NCBI RefSeq assembly: GCF_900240245.1
Contig: NZ_OESQ01000001.1
Span: forward strand, 3,124,678-3,188,677
Source: Lachnoclostridium edouardi
GTDB taxonomy: Bacteria; Bacillota; Clostridia; Lachnospirales; Lachnospiraceae
Direction of reading: 5' to 3'
Length of the DNA: 64,000 nt
Shown here: piece after piece, positions 1 to 7,371 of the stretch
How positions within the stretch are numbered: position 1 is the stretch's first letter
Layout of the letters: the number at the start of each line of letters is the position of its first letter
The notes under the pieces: generated by a model
Databases searched by the model: none
What the model saw: the letters and a program-made list of their open reading frames with translations, nothing else
What the model was told of the DNA's origin: nothing
Translations under genes and position numbers: made by a program

Positions 1-1245
1 AAGAGCGCTGACAGTGAGGATAAGGAAAAAATTACATCCGATATATCCAATGTTATAAAAATCTATGATTCAGGTGAAATTTATTATACTAAGGAAGAGG
101 CTTCGGAAATCAATTTAATAGACTATGTAGATGATGATATGGCAGAAGCTGATGCGAATTTAACTAAGCCTGAATTTCCTGAATATCCTGATTCTCCTGA
201 TTATCCTTATTGGAGGGACTACGGCACAGATGAGGAGTATGAGGCTGCAAAGACGCAGTATAAAAATGATTATGAGGTATACAAAGCTGCCTGTGATCAG
301 ATACGCGCAGACTATAACTCTGCTTATGAGGCTTATAGAGCAAAACTTAATAGAGATAGCCTTAGAGAGGACCTTCAGAATGCTACAGTGGAAAGTACAA
401 AATACACACTTTATTATTTTAACGGTACTGAGGAAACCGTTGTCACTGATGCATTAGTTGACGGATATAGTGCTACCTGTGCAGCAGATAAGCCTTTAAT
501 GCTTGTTGATATTTATAATCAATCTGAAGTCCAGAAGGTGAAACTGTCTGAAATCAGTAGCTCTTATGAAATAGAAAGCATGGTTAATGCTGCCTTTTAT
601 TCATCCTCTGAAAAGTATATTGTAATAGATTCAGTCCTGTCTATTATTGACCAGACAGAAGGCCAAATATTTAAAGTGGCTGCCGACGGAAGCGCAATAT
701 ACTTTTTAGATGATATTTTTAAGGATGAAAATGAGGACGGAGACATTGAATATGGAGATCTGTATAAGATTACGATTACTGAGAATCAGGCCTCTGATCC
801 GGAATTGTATGATAGTGATGTCCTGAACGCTGTTATATACTTTAAAGATAATAAACTGATCTATTTTAAAAATGGAAGTAATAATAAAGGAGATTTGTAT
901 ATTGATAAGGAAGAAGTTGACTATGATGTTTCCTGGGATAGAGCTTTATACATAGATGAGGTTATACTGTATTATACTGATTGGAATAATGAAAAAGGCG
1001 GCGGCACATTAAAAATGTTTAAAGATGGCGCTAAAACAAAAATTGCTGATGATGTATATAATTATACTATTACCAAAGATGGAGATATTTTATATCTGTA
1101 TGACTACAGCTATAACTATTATACTGGTACGCTTTATTTATATAATAAAGGAGAGTCAAGAAAAATTGATGATGATGTAAATGCCTTAATCATAGTTTAT
1201 GAAGAGGAAGACAGGGAAGAGCAGTACTATGCCAATGTCTGGTGA
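1..1245 (+). CDS. Unknown acidic protein, C-terminal part (5' end outside window)
   Basis: The frame is open from base 1, so the gene begins upstream; 414 residues are visible before the TGA. I do not recognise the product. The first part (roughly residues 55-115 of the visible piece) is rich in Tyr, Pro and Glu and looks like an extended or coiled linker. The rest has repeating short motifs of the YYF/YLYDY kind, with many Asp and Gly, as in beta-propeller-like extracellular proteins of clostridia (DUF5050-like folds are one possibility). There is no membrane segment in the visible part. Codon use is more AT-rich than the downstream genes. The function is open. Confidence 0.8.
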   Translation, partial: KSADSEDKEKITSDISNVIKIYDSGEIYYTKEEASEINLIDYVDDDMAEADANLTKPEFPEYPDSPDYPYWRDYGTDEEYEAAKTQYKNDYEVYKAACDQIRADYNSAYEAYRAKLNRDSLREDLQNATVESTKYTLYYFNGTEETVVTDALVDGYSATCAADKPLMLVDIYNQSEVQKVKLSEISSSYEIESMVNAAFYSSSEKYIVIDSVLSIIDQTEGQIFKVAADGSAIYFLDDIFKDENEDGDIEYGDLYKITITENQASDPELYDSDVLNAVIYFKDNKLIYFKNGSNNKGDLYIDKEEVDYDVSWDRALYIDEVILYYTDWNNEKGGGTLKMFKDGAKTKIADDVYNYTITKDGDILYLYDYSYNYYTGTLYLYNKGESRKIDDDVNALIIVYEEEDREEQYYANVW

Positions 1246-1336
1246 GATATTTCAAAAAATAGAATTTTCATAAAAACTTACATTGAATCTATTACTGTAG
1301 AAAGTGCGCAAATAAATTAGAGTGAAGAAATAATTC

Positions 1337-1365
1337 TTGCATACAAAAAGGATAAATGCTATAGT
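1337..1365 (+). promoter_or_regulatory. Sigma-A type promoter before possible small RNA / adh leader
   Basis: TTGCAT at 1337-1342, a 17-base spacer and TATAGT at 1360-1365. Transcription would start near 1372, which leaves a leader of about 110 bases before the dehydrogenase start, with a terminator hairpin inside it. Confidence 0.6.
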
Positions 1366-1371
1366 TTAGAT

Positions 1372-1463
1372 ATAAAAAGAACGACTGCCCACAAGGTGGG
1401 TTAACCTGTTAAGAAAAGTAGAAAAACCACTATCAAACCAGTCAAGTTTGGGGTGGTTTTTTT
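1372..1463 (+). ncRNA. Candidate small RNA or attenuated leader
   Basis: Between the promoter at 1337-1365 and the terminator at 1422-1463 lies a stretch of about 90 bases with several short hairpins: CCCAC/GTGGG near 1388-1400, a TTAA/TTAA pair near 1401-1412, and the terminator stem. A transcript starting at the promoter would mostly end before the alcohol dehydrogenase gene. It is therefore either an independent small RNA or a leader that controls read-through. I do not recognise the family; it does not match the riboswitch consensus sequences I know. Confidence 0.4.
1422..1463 (+). terminator. Intrinsic terminator
   Basis: AAAACCAC (1423-1430) pairs with GTGGTTTT (1453-1460), CAAAC (1434-1438) pairs with GTTTG (1446-1450), and a T run follows. 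It ends about 20 bases before the adh start. Confidence 0.65.
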
Positions 1464-1484
1464 ACGGTAAGTAGGAGGAAGCAG

Positions 1485-2522
1485 ATGAAAGCAGTAGTTT
1501 ATTATGGAAAGGGTATTGTCAAACTGGAGGAAAGGCCTAAGCCAGTGATTATAGATCCAAGGGATGTAATTGTGAAGGTGACCAGATCTACAATCTGTAC
1601 CAGTGATCTGCATATTATTAACGGGGCGGTTCCCAGAGCAGTGCCGGGAATTGTATTAGGACATGAATTTGCCGGACAGGTGGTTGAAACCGGCAGCCAG
1701 ATAAGAAATCTGAAGCCTGGAGACCGGGTAGCGGCAAACTGTGAAACCTTCTGCGGAGAATGCTGGTTTTGTAAAAGAGGCTATGTAAATAACTGTCTTC
1801 ACGGCGGTTGGGAATTAGGCTGCAGAATTGACGGCTGCCAGGCCGAATATGTAAGAGTTCCATATGGGGATACTGGTTTATATCCGATTCCTGAGGGAGT
1901 CAGTGAAGAACAGGCTTTATTTACAGGGGATATTTTGTCCAGCGCTTATTGGGCGGCTCAGCTGGGGGAAATTAAAAACGGGGATGTAGTAGCTGTTATA
2001 GGAGCAGGACCTGTAGGACTTTTATGCGGAGAATGTGCAAAATATATGGGCGCTGAGAAGGTACTTATTATAGAACAGGATGAGTTTCGCCGCAGTTTGG
2101 CAATAAAAGAGGGGCTGGCAGATGTTGCTGTAAACCCAAATACAGAGGATGAAATAGAGGCAGTGAAGCAACTTTCAGACGGCCGCGGCGCAGATGTGGT
2201 TATAGAGGCCGCCGGGGGGAAGGATACCTTTCAGATGGCCTGGAAATTGGCAAGACCTAACGGAATCTTATCTATTGCAGCTATGTACGAGGAAAATCAG
2301 GTGCTGCCTTTACCGTCTATGTATGGAAAAAATCTGATTTTTAAAACCGGCGGAGTAGACGCCTCAAAATGTACCTTACTTTTAGACTTAATTGCCAGAG
2401 GAAAACTGCGCACAGATTTTCTTATTACCCACAGAGGCACACTGGAAAACATTATGGAAGGATATGAGATTTTTCAAAATAAAAAGGACAACTGTGTAAA
2501 ATGGGTGGCAGTACAAAATTAA
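1485..2522 (+). CDS. Zinc-dependent alcohol/polyol dehydrogenase
   Basis: A 345-residue medium-chain dehydrogenase/reductase that should oxidise an alcohol or polyol with NAD(P) in the cytoplasm. Visible signatures: catalytic-zinc residues C38 and the GHE motif at H60-E61; a structural zinc lobe with C90, C93, C96 and C104; and the dinucleotide-binding GAGPVG at 173-178. Length is normal for the family. AGGAGG at 1473-1478 sits 6 bases before the ATG. The family includes threonine, sorbitol and secondary alcohol dehydrogenases, and the substrate cannot be read from the sequence. It stands alone, convergent with trxA, and its transcription may be controlled by the terminator just upstream. Confidence 0.9.
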   Translation: MKAVVYYGKGIVKLEERPKPVIIDPRDVIVKVTRSTICTSDLHIINGAVPRAVPGIVLGHEFAGQVVETGSQIRNLKPGDRVAANCETFCGECWFCKRGYVNNCLHGGWELGCRIDGCQAEYVRVPYGDTGLYPIPEGVSEEQALFTGDILSSAYWAAQLGEIKNGDVVAVIGAGPVGLLCGECAKYMGAEKVLIIEQDEFRRSLAIKEGLADVAVNPNTEDEIEAVKQLSDGRGADVVIEAAGGKDTFQMAWKLARPNGILSIAAMYEENQVLPLPSMYGKNLIFKTGGVDASKCTLLLDLIARGKLRTDFLITHRGTLENIMEGYEIFQNKKDNCVKWVAVQN

Positions 2523-2565
2523 TACTAAAAAGTCTGCCTCCCATTTCCAAGATGTCCTTCTAAAA

Positions 2566-2877
2566 TTAGTTTTTTATTATATTCATAATTGCTGCTTCAG
2601 TCTGAACTCCCACGGACTGCTTTACAGGCTGACCATTTTTGAAAAGTATTAAAGTAGGGATTGTCATAACTCTAAACTGCTGAGCCAGATCCGGCTGTTC
2701 ATCTACATTGATTTTTCCTACTTTAACTTCAGACTGGTTGTCAGCAACTCTGTCCACAACAGGTGATAACATTCTGCAGGGACCGCACCAGCTAGCCCAG
2801 AAATCCACCAAAACAGGTTTCTCTGACTGAAGTACTTCCTGATCAAAATTTTCTTCTGTTATAGTTATAATACTCAT
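2566..2877 (-). CDS. trxA: Thioredoxin
   Basis: A 103-residue thioredoxin, the cytoplasmic disulfide reductant that serves ribonucleotide reductase, peroxiredoxins and others. The active site WCGPC is present (C31, C34), as is the cis-proline loop TIP with P74; length and fold pattern are standard. On the minus strand an AAGGAGG site precedes the ATG by about 7 bases. No thioredoxin reductase gene is next to it. A perfect TGTGA-N5-TCACA palindrome lies about 80 bases upstream (2950-2964), and the same motif is found in front of the ferredoxin gene at 54434, which suggests shared redox control. Confidence 0.95.
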   Translation of the reverse strand: MSIITITEENFDQEVLQSEKPVLVDFWASWCGPCRMLSPVVDRVADNQSEVKVGKINVDEQPDLAQQFRVMTIPTLILFKNGQPVKQSVGVQTEAAIMNIIKN

Positions 2878-2949
2878 AACGAATCCTCCTTATTTTTAAT
2901 ATTATTTTTTGTTTCTGATAAGATGATATCATATTAATCTGTATTAATC

Positions 2950-2964
2950 TGTGACCTGGTCACA
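2950..2964. promoter_or_regulatory. TGTGA-N5-TCACA palindrome upstream of trxA
   Basis: Perfect inverted repeat TGTGA / TCACA with CCTGG between, extending to C-TGTGAC/GTCACA-T. It resembles Crp/Fnr family sites, but the usual spacer is 6 and here it is 5. A second copy with a different spacer (CTTAA) lies at 54537-54551 upstream of the Fe-S operon. Confidence 0.45.
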
Positions 2965-2973
2965 TTATTATAA

Positions 2974-2994
2974 TTTTTTATTGTTATGAGCACT
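2974..2994 (-). repeat. Copy A of dispersed repeat (short form)
   Basis: Reads AGTGCTCATAACAATAAAAA on the minus strand; 20 of 21 bases match the corresponding part of the copy at 60081-60113. This copy lacks the left half of the palindrome seen in the others. Confidence 0.5.
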
Positions 2995-3065
2995 ATTTTA
3001 TCATTACAAATAAGATCATACACATTTGTTTTACGCTTTTATATTACGATTAGAGAATTAATTCA

Positions 3066-3137
3066 TAGCCGATGGAGCCCGTGGGCGATAAAAGCCGCAC
3101 GCACGGTGAGGAGTGGGGGAAAATCCGGCAATTACTG
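3066..3137 (+). mobile_element. Possible group II intron remnant
   Basis: This GC-rich stretch in an AT-rich gap contains GGAGCCCGTGGG, then GCCGCACGCACGGTGAGG and a GGGGGAAAATCCGG run. This looks like the hairpin with a GCACGYACGGT arm that follows the reverse transcriptase reading frame in many bacterial group II introns. No reverse transcriptase or domain V is next to it, so it would be a relic. The rest of the 2878-3224 gap holds the trxA control region and the TetR promoter. Confidence 0.35.
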
Positions 3138-3155
3138 CAACAATAACTATTGCAC

Positions 3156-3184
3156 TTGACAAGTAAACGATGGTTTACTATACT
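3156..3184 (+). promoter_or_regulatory. Strong promoter of tetR-rsgA
   Basis: TTGACA (3156-3161), 17-base spacer, TATACT (3179-3184). The spacer is filled by a palindromic operator (3163-3178). Confidence 0.8.
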
Positions 3185-3207
3185 GAAATAGGTAAACTAC
3201 CGTTTAC
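3163..3207. promoter_or_regulatory. Tandem TetR operators
   Basis: Two palindromes share the arms GTAAAC and GTTTAC: 3163-3178 (inner GATG) and 3192-3207 (inner TACC). Their centres are 29 bases apart. The first lies between -35 and -10 and the second just after -10, an ideal arrangement for autorepression by the TetR protein encoded next. Confidence 0.75.
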
Positions 3208-3224
3208 AAAAGGAGGGGTAAAAA

Positions 3225-3890
3225 ATGGCTGATACAAAGCGGAAAATTTTATTTTCAGCGTTGCGTTTATTCGCAGTCTATGGGTATGAGGCAGTTTCTG
3301 TAAGTCAGATTGCCGGGGAATTAGGAATTACGAAAGGTGCTTTATATAGGCATTACAAAAATAAAAGAGATATTTTTGAGAGTATTTTTAAGTATGTTTG
3401 TCAGTTAGATGTAGAACGCTCTCAAAATGCAGGTATACCTGAAAAAGAATTTTCTGAAATGCCGCACTCCTTTGGCGGAACTTCTTTAGAAAGTTTGAAA
3501 AAATATATGATATCACAATTTTACTATTGGAGCAAAGATGAAATTGCTTGTAATTTTCGTAAAATGTTGACTTTAGAACAGTATAAAACAGCAGAGATGA
3601 ATGCTTTATATCAAAAAGTATTGGGGAGTGGTCCGCTTGAATTTATTGAAGATTTATTCCGAGAGATGCTGAAATACCGAGGATATTGTGAGGACGCAGC
3701 GAAACATATGGCAGTTGAATTTTATTCTCCTTTTTATCTCATGTTAAGTATATGCGATGCAACATCAAACCAGAATGAGAAAAAAATAATTGCTGATTTA
3801 TATGTGGCATATGTAGAACAATTTATGCAGAAATATTCTTTTTTATCGTATTTAGAAATAGAAAGGAACAAAAATGAAACCAATTATTAA
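3225..3890 (+). CDS. TetR/AcrR family transcriptional regulator
   Basis: A 221-residue TetR-family repressor. The N-terminal 60 residues form the usual helix-turn-helix domain, with the ITKGALYRHYKNK recognition segment near residues 34-46. The C-terminal part is helical and variable, as expected for ligand binding. AGGAGG at 3211-3216 precedes the ATG. Two GTAAAC/GTTTAC palindromes overlap its own promoter, so autoregulation is likely. The 3' end overlaps the start of the RsgA-type GTPase gene by 17 bases, so both are one unit. Both genes are more AT-rich than most neighbours and lie between remnants of mobile or dead genes, consistent with horizontal gain. Confidence 0.9.
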   Translation: MADTKRKILFSALRLFAVYGYEAVSVSQIAGELGITKGALYRHYKNKRDIFESIFKYVCQLDVERSQNAGIPEKEFSEMPHSFGGTSLESLKKYMISQFYYWSKDEIACNFRKMLTLEQYKTAEMNALYQKVLGSGPLEFIEDLFREMLKYRGYCEDAAKHMAVEFYSPFYLMLSICDATSNQNEKKIIADLYVAYVEQFMQKYSFLSYLEIERNKNETNY

Positions 3891-4935
3891 CATTGCAAAT
3901 TATGGATTCTCAAACCAATTTAGAATATTATCACAGGAATTTGAACATTTCGCGGCAGCACGTATTCTTTCGCAAGAAAAAAGATTCTATCGTGTTATTT
4001 CCGATAAAGGAGAGAAATTAGCGGAAGTTTCTGGTCGATTTCGCTACAATTCAAGTTCCTCTGCTGATTTTCCGGCAGTAGGGGATTTTGTTATGATAGA
4101 TTGGAATGAGGTTGGAGACAATGCGATTATTCATCATGTATTACCGCGCAAGAGCTGTTTTGTTCGTAAGGCGGCCGGAGATATACAGCAGGAACAGGTA
4201 GTAGCATCAAATATTGATACCATATTCTTGTGTATGTCTCTCAATAATGATTACAATCTACGCCGTTTGGAACGATATATTTCTATTGCATGGGAAAGCG
4301 GTGCAACTCCTGTTGTTGTTCTGACAAAATCTGATTTGTGCGATACTTTAGATGAGAAAATTTTAGAAGTATCTTCCGTAGCGATTGGTGTGGATATTGT
4401 AGTCATATCTTCTGTTGAACAATCTGGATATCAAAAGCTTTTCCCTTTTCTTTCCAAAGGGAAAACAGTTGCCTTTATTGGTTCTTCAGGTGTGGGAAAA
4501 TCTACATTGATTAACTGCTTGTTGGGAGAAGAACATTTAAGCACCAATGGACATCGTAATGATGACAGGGGACGGCATACCACAACACACCGGGAGCTGA
4601 TTTTACTTCCCTCTGGCGGTATGGTAATTGATACACCAGGTATGCGTGAACTGGGTATATGGGATTCACAAATTGGAATTGATAAAACTTTTTCAGATAT
4701 TGATAAAATTGCAGAAAAATGCCGTTTTCGAGATTGTACTCATTCCAAAGAGCCTGGCTGCGCTATTCAAGAAGCAATTGAGAATGGGCAGTTAAAAATG
4801 GAGCGTTGGCAGTCCTACCAAAAATTAAAAGCAGAAACAAGCTATGCCGACGATAAAGAAGGCTATCGAATCATAAAGGAAAGACGAGAAAAGGAAATCT
4901 CAAAACTGATTAAGAAATTACCAATAAAAAAATAA
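3874..4935 (+). CDS. rsgA: RsgA/EngC-type circularly permuted GTPase
   Basis: A 353-residue GTPase of the RsgA (YjeQ/EngC) family, which in its housekeeping form helps mature the 30S ribosomal subunit. Motif order is permuted as expected: G4 TKSD (151-154), then the P-loop GSSGVGKS (203-210), then G3 DTPG (253-256). The C-terminal zinc knuckle uses C283, C288, H290 and C296. An N-terminal OB-like region covers about residues 30-100. Co-transcription with a TetR repressor is unusual for the housekeeping copy, so this may be an accessory paralogue induced by a ribosome-directed stress; the window cannot show whether another copy exists. Confidence 0.85.
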   Translation: MKPIINIANYGFSNQFRILSQEFEHFAAARILSQEKRFYRVISDKGEKLAEVSGRFRYNSSSSADFPAVGDFVMIDWNEVGDNAIIHHVLPRKSCFVRKAAGDIQQEQVVASNIDTIFLCMSLNNDYNLRRLERYISIAWESGATPVVVLTKSDLCDTLDEKILEVSSVAIGVDIVVISSVEQSGYQKLFPFLSKGKTVAFIGSSGVGKSTLINCLLGEEHLSTNGHRNDDRGRHTTTHRELILLPSGGMVIDTPGMRELGIWDSQIGIDKTFSDIDKIAEKCRFRDCTHSKEPGCAIQEAIENGQLKMERWQSYQKLKAETSYADDKEGYRIIKERREKEISKLIKKLPIKK

Positions 4936-4946
4936 AAGCAGATATC

Positions 4947-5090
4947 ATGTACACTAAGGCACAGCTGATAGATAAGGCAGTAAACAGGAAAGGTATCTCT
5001 GCCTTTGTGCCTTTCTATATTCAGCCAGAATATCAGAGAAAAGGTTAAGGAAAAATATTAATAGAGCAGTCTTTTGAAAATTGGGCGAGT
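4947..5090 (+). pseudogene. GNAT acetyltransferase remnant
   Basis: From ATG 4947 the frame reads to a motif of the form YIQPEYQRKG, stops at TAA 5046-5048, and continues in the same frame with GKILIEQSFENW. Together these make a GNAT motif A (QRKG-x-GKxLIE) with the x codon turned into a stop. No full-length domain remains around it. It fills most of the gap between rsgA and the transporter pair. Confidence 0.5.
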
Positions 5091-5159
5091 TTTTTGCAGG
5101 AATTAACTTCTCCAAAAATGATATGTACTTTTATATTCTTTATCAATATTTGGCGCCAT

Positions 5160-5735
5160 TTAGGTGCCAAAAGGGAAGAGACCGTAAATAACTAATCCTA
5201 TAAGCCCGGTAATTATCATAATAAAAATAGGATTCCATTTATACCGGCGCAGCGCTGCAAGTGATACTAAAAATAAGACTACGGCAGCCCAGTCGGCGGA
5301 AGAAATTTGATTCCACTGGGAGGAGCCTGTAAAGGTCAGCAGGAGAATAGTAGCGGCCGCTGAAATAATCAGTCCTAATGAGGCGGCCTTTAACCCCTTT
5401 AAAACCTGGAAAACAGAGGCGGAGCCCATATGGCTGCAGAAAAATCGGTACATAAAAGCGGACAGAAGGACGCCGGAAACTACGCAGCCAAAGGTGGCCG
5501 CCAGGGCGCCGGGAATACCGGCAATTTGAAGGCCTACAAAAGTGGAGGTATTTACTGCCAAAGGCCCTGGAGTCATCTGGGAGATGGTGATAATATCAGT
5601 AAAGATTTTCTGGGAAACCCAGCCGTATTTGTCTACTACCTGTTCCTGAATTAAAGGAATAATGGCATATCCTCCTCCTATGCTGAACAGGCCAATATGA
5701 AAAAAAGCTGCCAGAAGCAGTAAAATCTGATGCAT
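5160..5735 (-). CDS. Chromate transporter family protein, second half-unit
   Basis: A 191-residue membrane protein of the CHR family, about half the length of the classical ChrA. It carries the family signature FSIGGGYAIIPL near residues 16-27 and the QMTPGPLAVN motif around 53-62, and has five or six hydrophobic segments. It partners the gene upstream in the transcript (5735-6301); the two overlap in a TAATG stop/start, which points to translational coupling and a heterodimer. Family members export chromate or move related anions; in anaerobes the true substrate is mostly unknown. The divergent LysR gene at 6427 is the probable regulator. Confidence 0.85.
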   Translation of the reverse strand: MHQILLLLAAFFHIGLFSIGGGYAIIPLIQEQVVDKYGWVSQKIFTDIITISQMTPGPLAVNTSTFVGLQIAGIPGALAATFGCVVSGVLLSAFMYRFFCSHMGSASVFQVLKGLKAASLGLIISAAATILLLTFTGSSQWNQISSADWAAVVLFLVSLAALRRYKWNPIFIMIITGLIGLVIYGLFPFGT

Positions 5736-6301
5736 TATAAACCTCTCCTTTTTTCAAAATATACTTTTCCAAGACAAAGTAAGCAGCATACAATCAAAAT
5801 TACAGCTACATTTATGTGGAGGAAAAAGCTGCCTAAAAAGGCGGCGGGAATCATAGCTGTAAGTAAAAGAGACTTTTCCCTCAGCACTACTTTCGTCATA
5901 TCTGCAATTAAGTCTACAATTAAGGCGGAAACCCCTGCCTGCATACCTTTTAAAATTCCATTGACAACTGTATTTGCGGCAAAAACTGTGTACCACTGGG
6001 AAATTATTCCCAAAATAATAAGAGGAGGGAGAACTGCGGCGGAGCTGCTGATTAAAATGCCTGGAATACCGGCGGTTTTATATCCTGCTAATGCAGATAA
6101 ATTAATGGCGATCGCGCCCGGAGTAGATTGTGCTACAGCCGCCATATCCATTAACTCATCCTCAGTAAAAAGCTTTTTTCTGGTGACAAAATATTTTTTA
6201 ATCATAGGCACCACTACATACCCGCCGCCGAAGGTGAAGGCGCTGATAAACAGATTAACAGAAAACAGCCATATATATAAGCCGATTTTTTTTCTAAGCA
6301 T
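5735..6301 (-). CDS. Chromate transporter family protein, first half-unit
   Basis: A 188-residue short CHR-family membrane protein, homologous to its downstream partner but distinct. Motifs: FTFGGGYVVVPM near 22-33 and AQSTPGAIAIN near 56-66, then several hydrophobic helices. Paired short CHR proteins are thought to insert in opposite orientation and act together as an anion transporter or antiporter. It is the first gene of a two-gene minus-strand operon and is transcribed divergently from the LysR gene 125 bases away. Chromate itself is an inference from the family name only. Confidence 0.85.
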   Translation of the reverse strand: MLRKKIGLYIWLFSVNLFISAFTFGGGYVVVPMIKKYFVTRKKLFTEDELMDMAAVAQSTPGAIAINLSALAGYKTAGIPGILISSSAAVLPPLIILGIISQWYTVFAANTVVNGILKGMQAGVSALIVDLIADMTKVVLREKSLLLTAMIPAAFLGSFFLHINVAVILIVCCLLCLGKVYFEKRRGL

Positions 6302-6426
6302 AGTTTGTATCCTTTCATTTTTACTTGTGCCTCATTAGTATAGCTCTTGATGGCTGATGTGTAAAATGATATAATTTTATTATATTGATTAATTTTATTC
6401 ATGTATTATAAGCCTAAGGAGAGAAA

Positions 6427-7299
6427 ATGACGTTAAGAAACTTGGAAATCTTTCAGACAGTGGCAGATATGGGGAATTTCAGAAAGGCGGCGGAAAAGCT
6501 TTATATTACTCAGTCTGCTGTTTCTCATGCAGTGGGAGATTTAGAAAATGAGGCCGGGACAAAGCTGTTTGACAGATTGGGGAAAAGAATACAGATTACA
6601 AGAAGTGGTGAAAAGCTTTTAGAGGAAATTGCTCCTATTTTGGCAGCCTGCAGATCATTAGAATCCAGGCTGGGGCATTTAGAAAGTCAGGCTTCCATAA
6701 AAATTGTATCCAGCATTACAATCGCCTGTTTTCAGCTGCCTGATATTTTAAAAGACTTTTATGAATCTTGGCCTGATATTACAGTGATTACACAAGTGGT
6801 CAGCGCCCTGGCGGCTGTGAAAGAGTTAAAAGAGGGGAACGCCGATCTGGCACTAATAGAGGGCACGATGCCTGTTGGTCCCTTTGAAAGTATTATTTTA
6901 GGCAGTTATCATATGAAAGCTGTCTGCAGCCCGGAGTATTTAAAGGAAAAGAAACAATTAACGCCAAAAGAATTGTGCAGGGAACGGCTTTTATTTAGGG
7001 AGCCTGGAAGCGCTGTCAGGGACGTAACAGACAGCGCCCTATATTTAGCCGGCCTGAAAGCTTATCCCGCCTGGACAAGCGTGAATTCCTCCGCCTTAAT
7101 AGCGGCGGCCAGAGCAGGGCTTGGAATTACAATTTTGCCGGATATGCTGGTGGAGGAGGATTTAAAAAAGGGCAGTTTCATTCATGTGGAGATTCCGGGA
7201 ATGGACTTAAAAAATAATATGATTGCCTTGTGGCACAGGGAAAAGCATTTGTCTGATCCCCTAAAATCCTTTCTTTCTTTAGCAAAACTTAGATTTTAA
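6427..7299 (+). CDS. LysR family transcriptional regulator (probably of the CHR transporter pair)
   Basis: A 290-residue LysR-type regulator with the winged helix-turn-helix at residues 1-60 (AAEKLYITQSAVSHAVGDLE is the recognition region) and a periplasmic-binding-like effector domain from about 90 to the end. It lies head to head with the two chromate-type transporter genes, the classical arrangement for a LysR regulator and its target. AAGGAG at 6416-6421 precedes the ATG. The effector is unknown. Confidence 0.88.
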   Translation: MTLRNLEIFQTVADMGNFRKAAEKLYITQSAVSHAVGDLENEAGTKLFDRLGKRIQITRSGEKLLEEIAPILAACRSLESRLGHLESQASIKIVSSITIACFQLPDILKDFYESWPDITVITQVVSALAAVKELKEGNADLALIEGTMPVGPFESIILGSYHMKAVCSPEYLKEKKQLTPKELCRERLLFREPGSAVRDVTDSALYLAGLKAYPAWTSVNSSALIAAARAGLGITILPDMLVEEDLKKGSFIHVEIPGMDLKNNMIALWHREKHLSDPLKSFLSLAKLRF

Positions 7300-7371
7300 C
7301 AAAAGGGTCAGGCACTGAACCAGTTTGGGAGAATAAAATAGTACTATAATTTATTCAAAGAGAGGTTTTAT

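Noticed and set aside
2950-2964. Rex-type redox site for the TGTGA-N5-TCACA palindrome
   Set aside because: Clostridial Rex sites have the form TTGTTAA-N4-TTAACAA; arms and spacing differ here.
5730-6338. Long plus-strand open frame opposite the first CHR transporter gene
   Set aside because: It is antisense to a clear membrane transporter gene with family motifs, has no ribosome site and no recognisable product.
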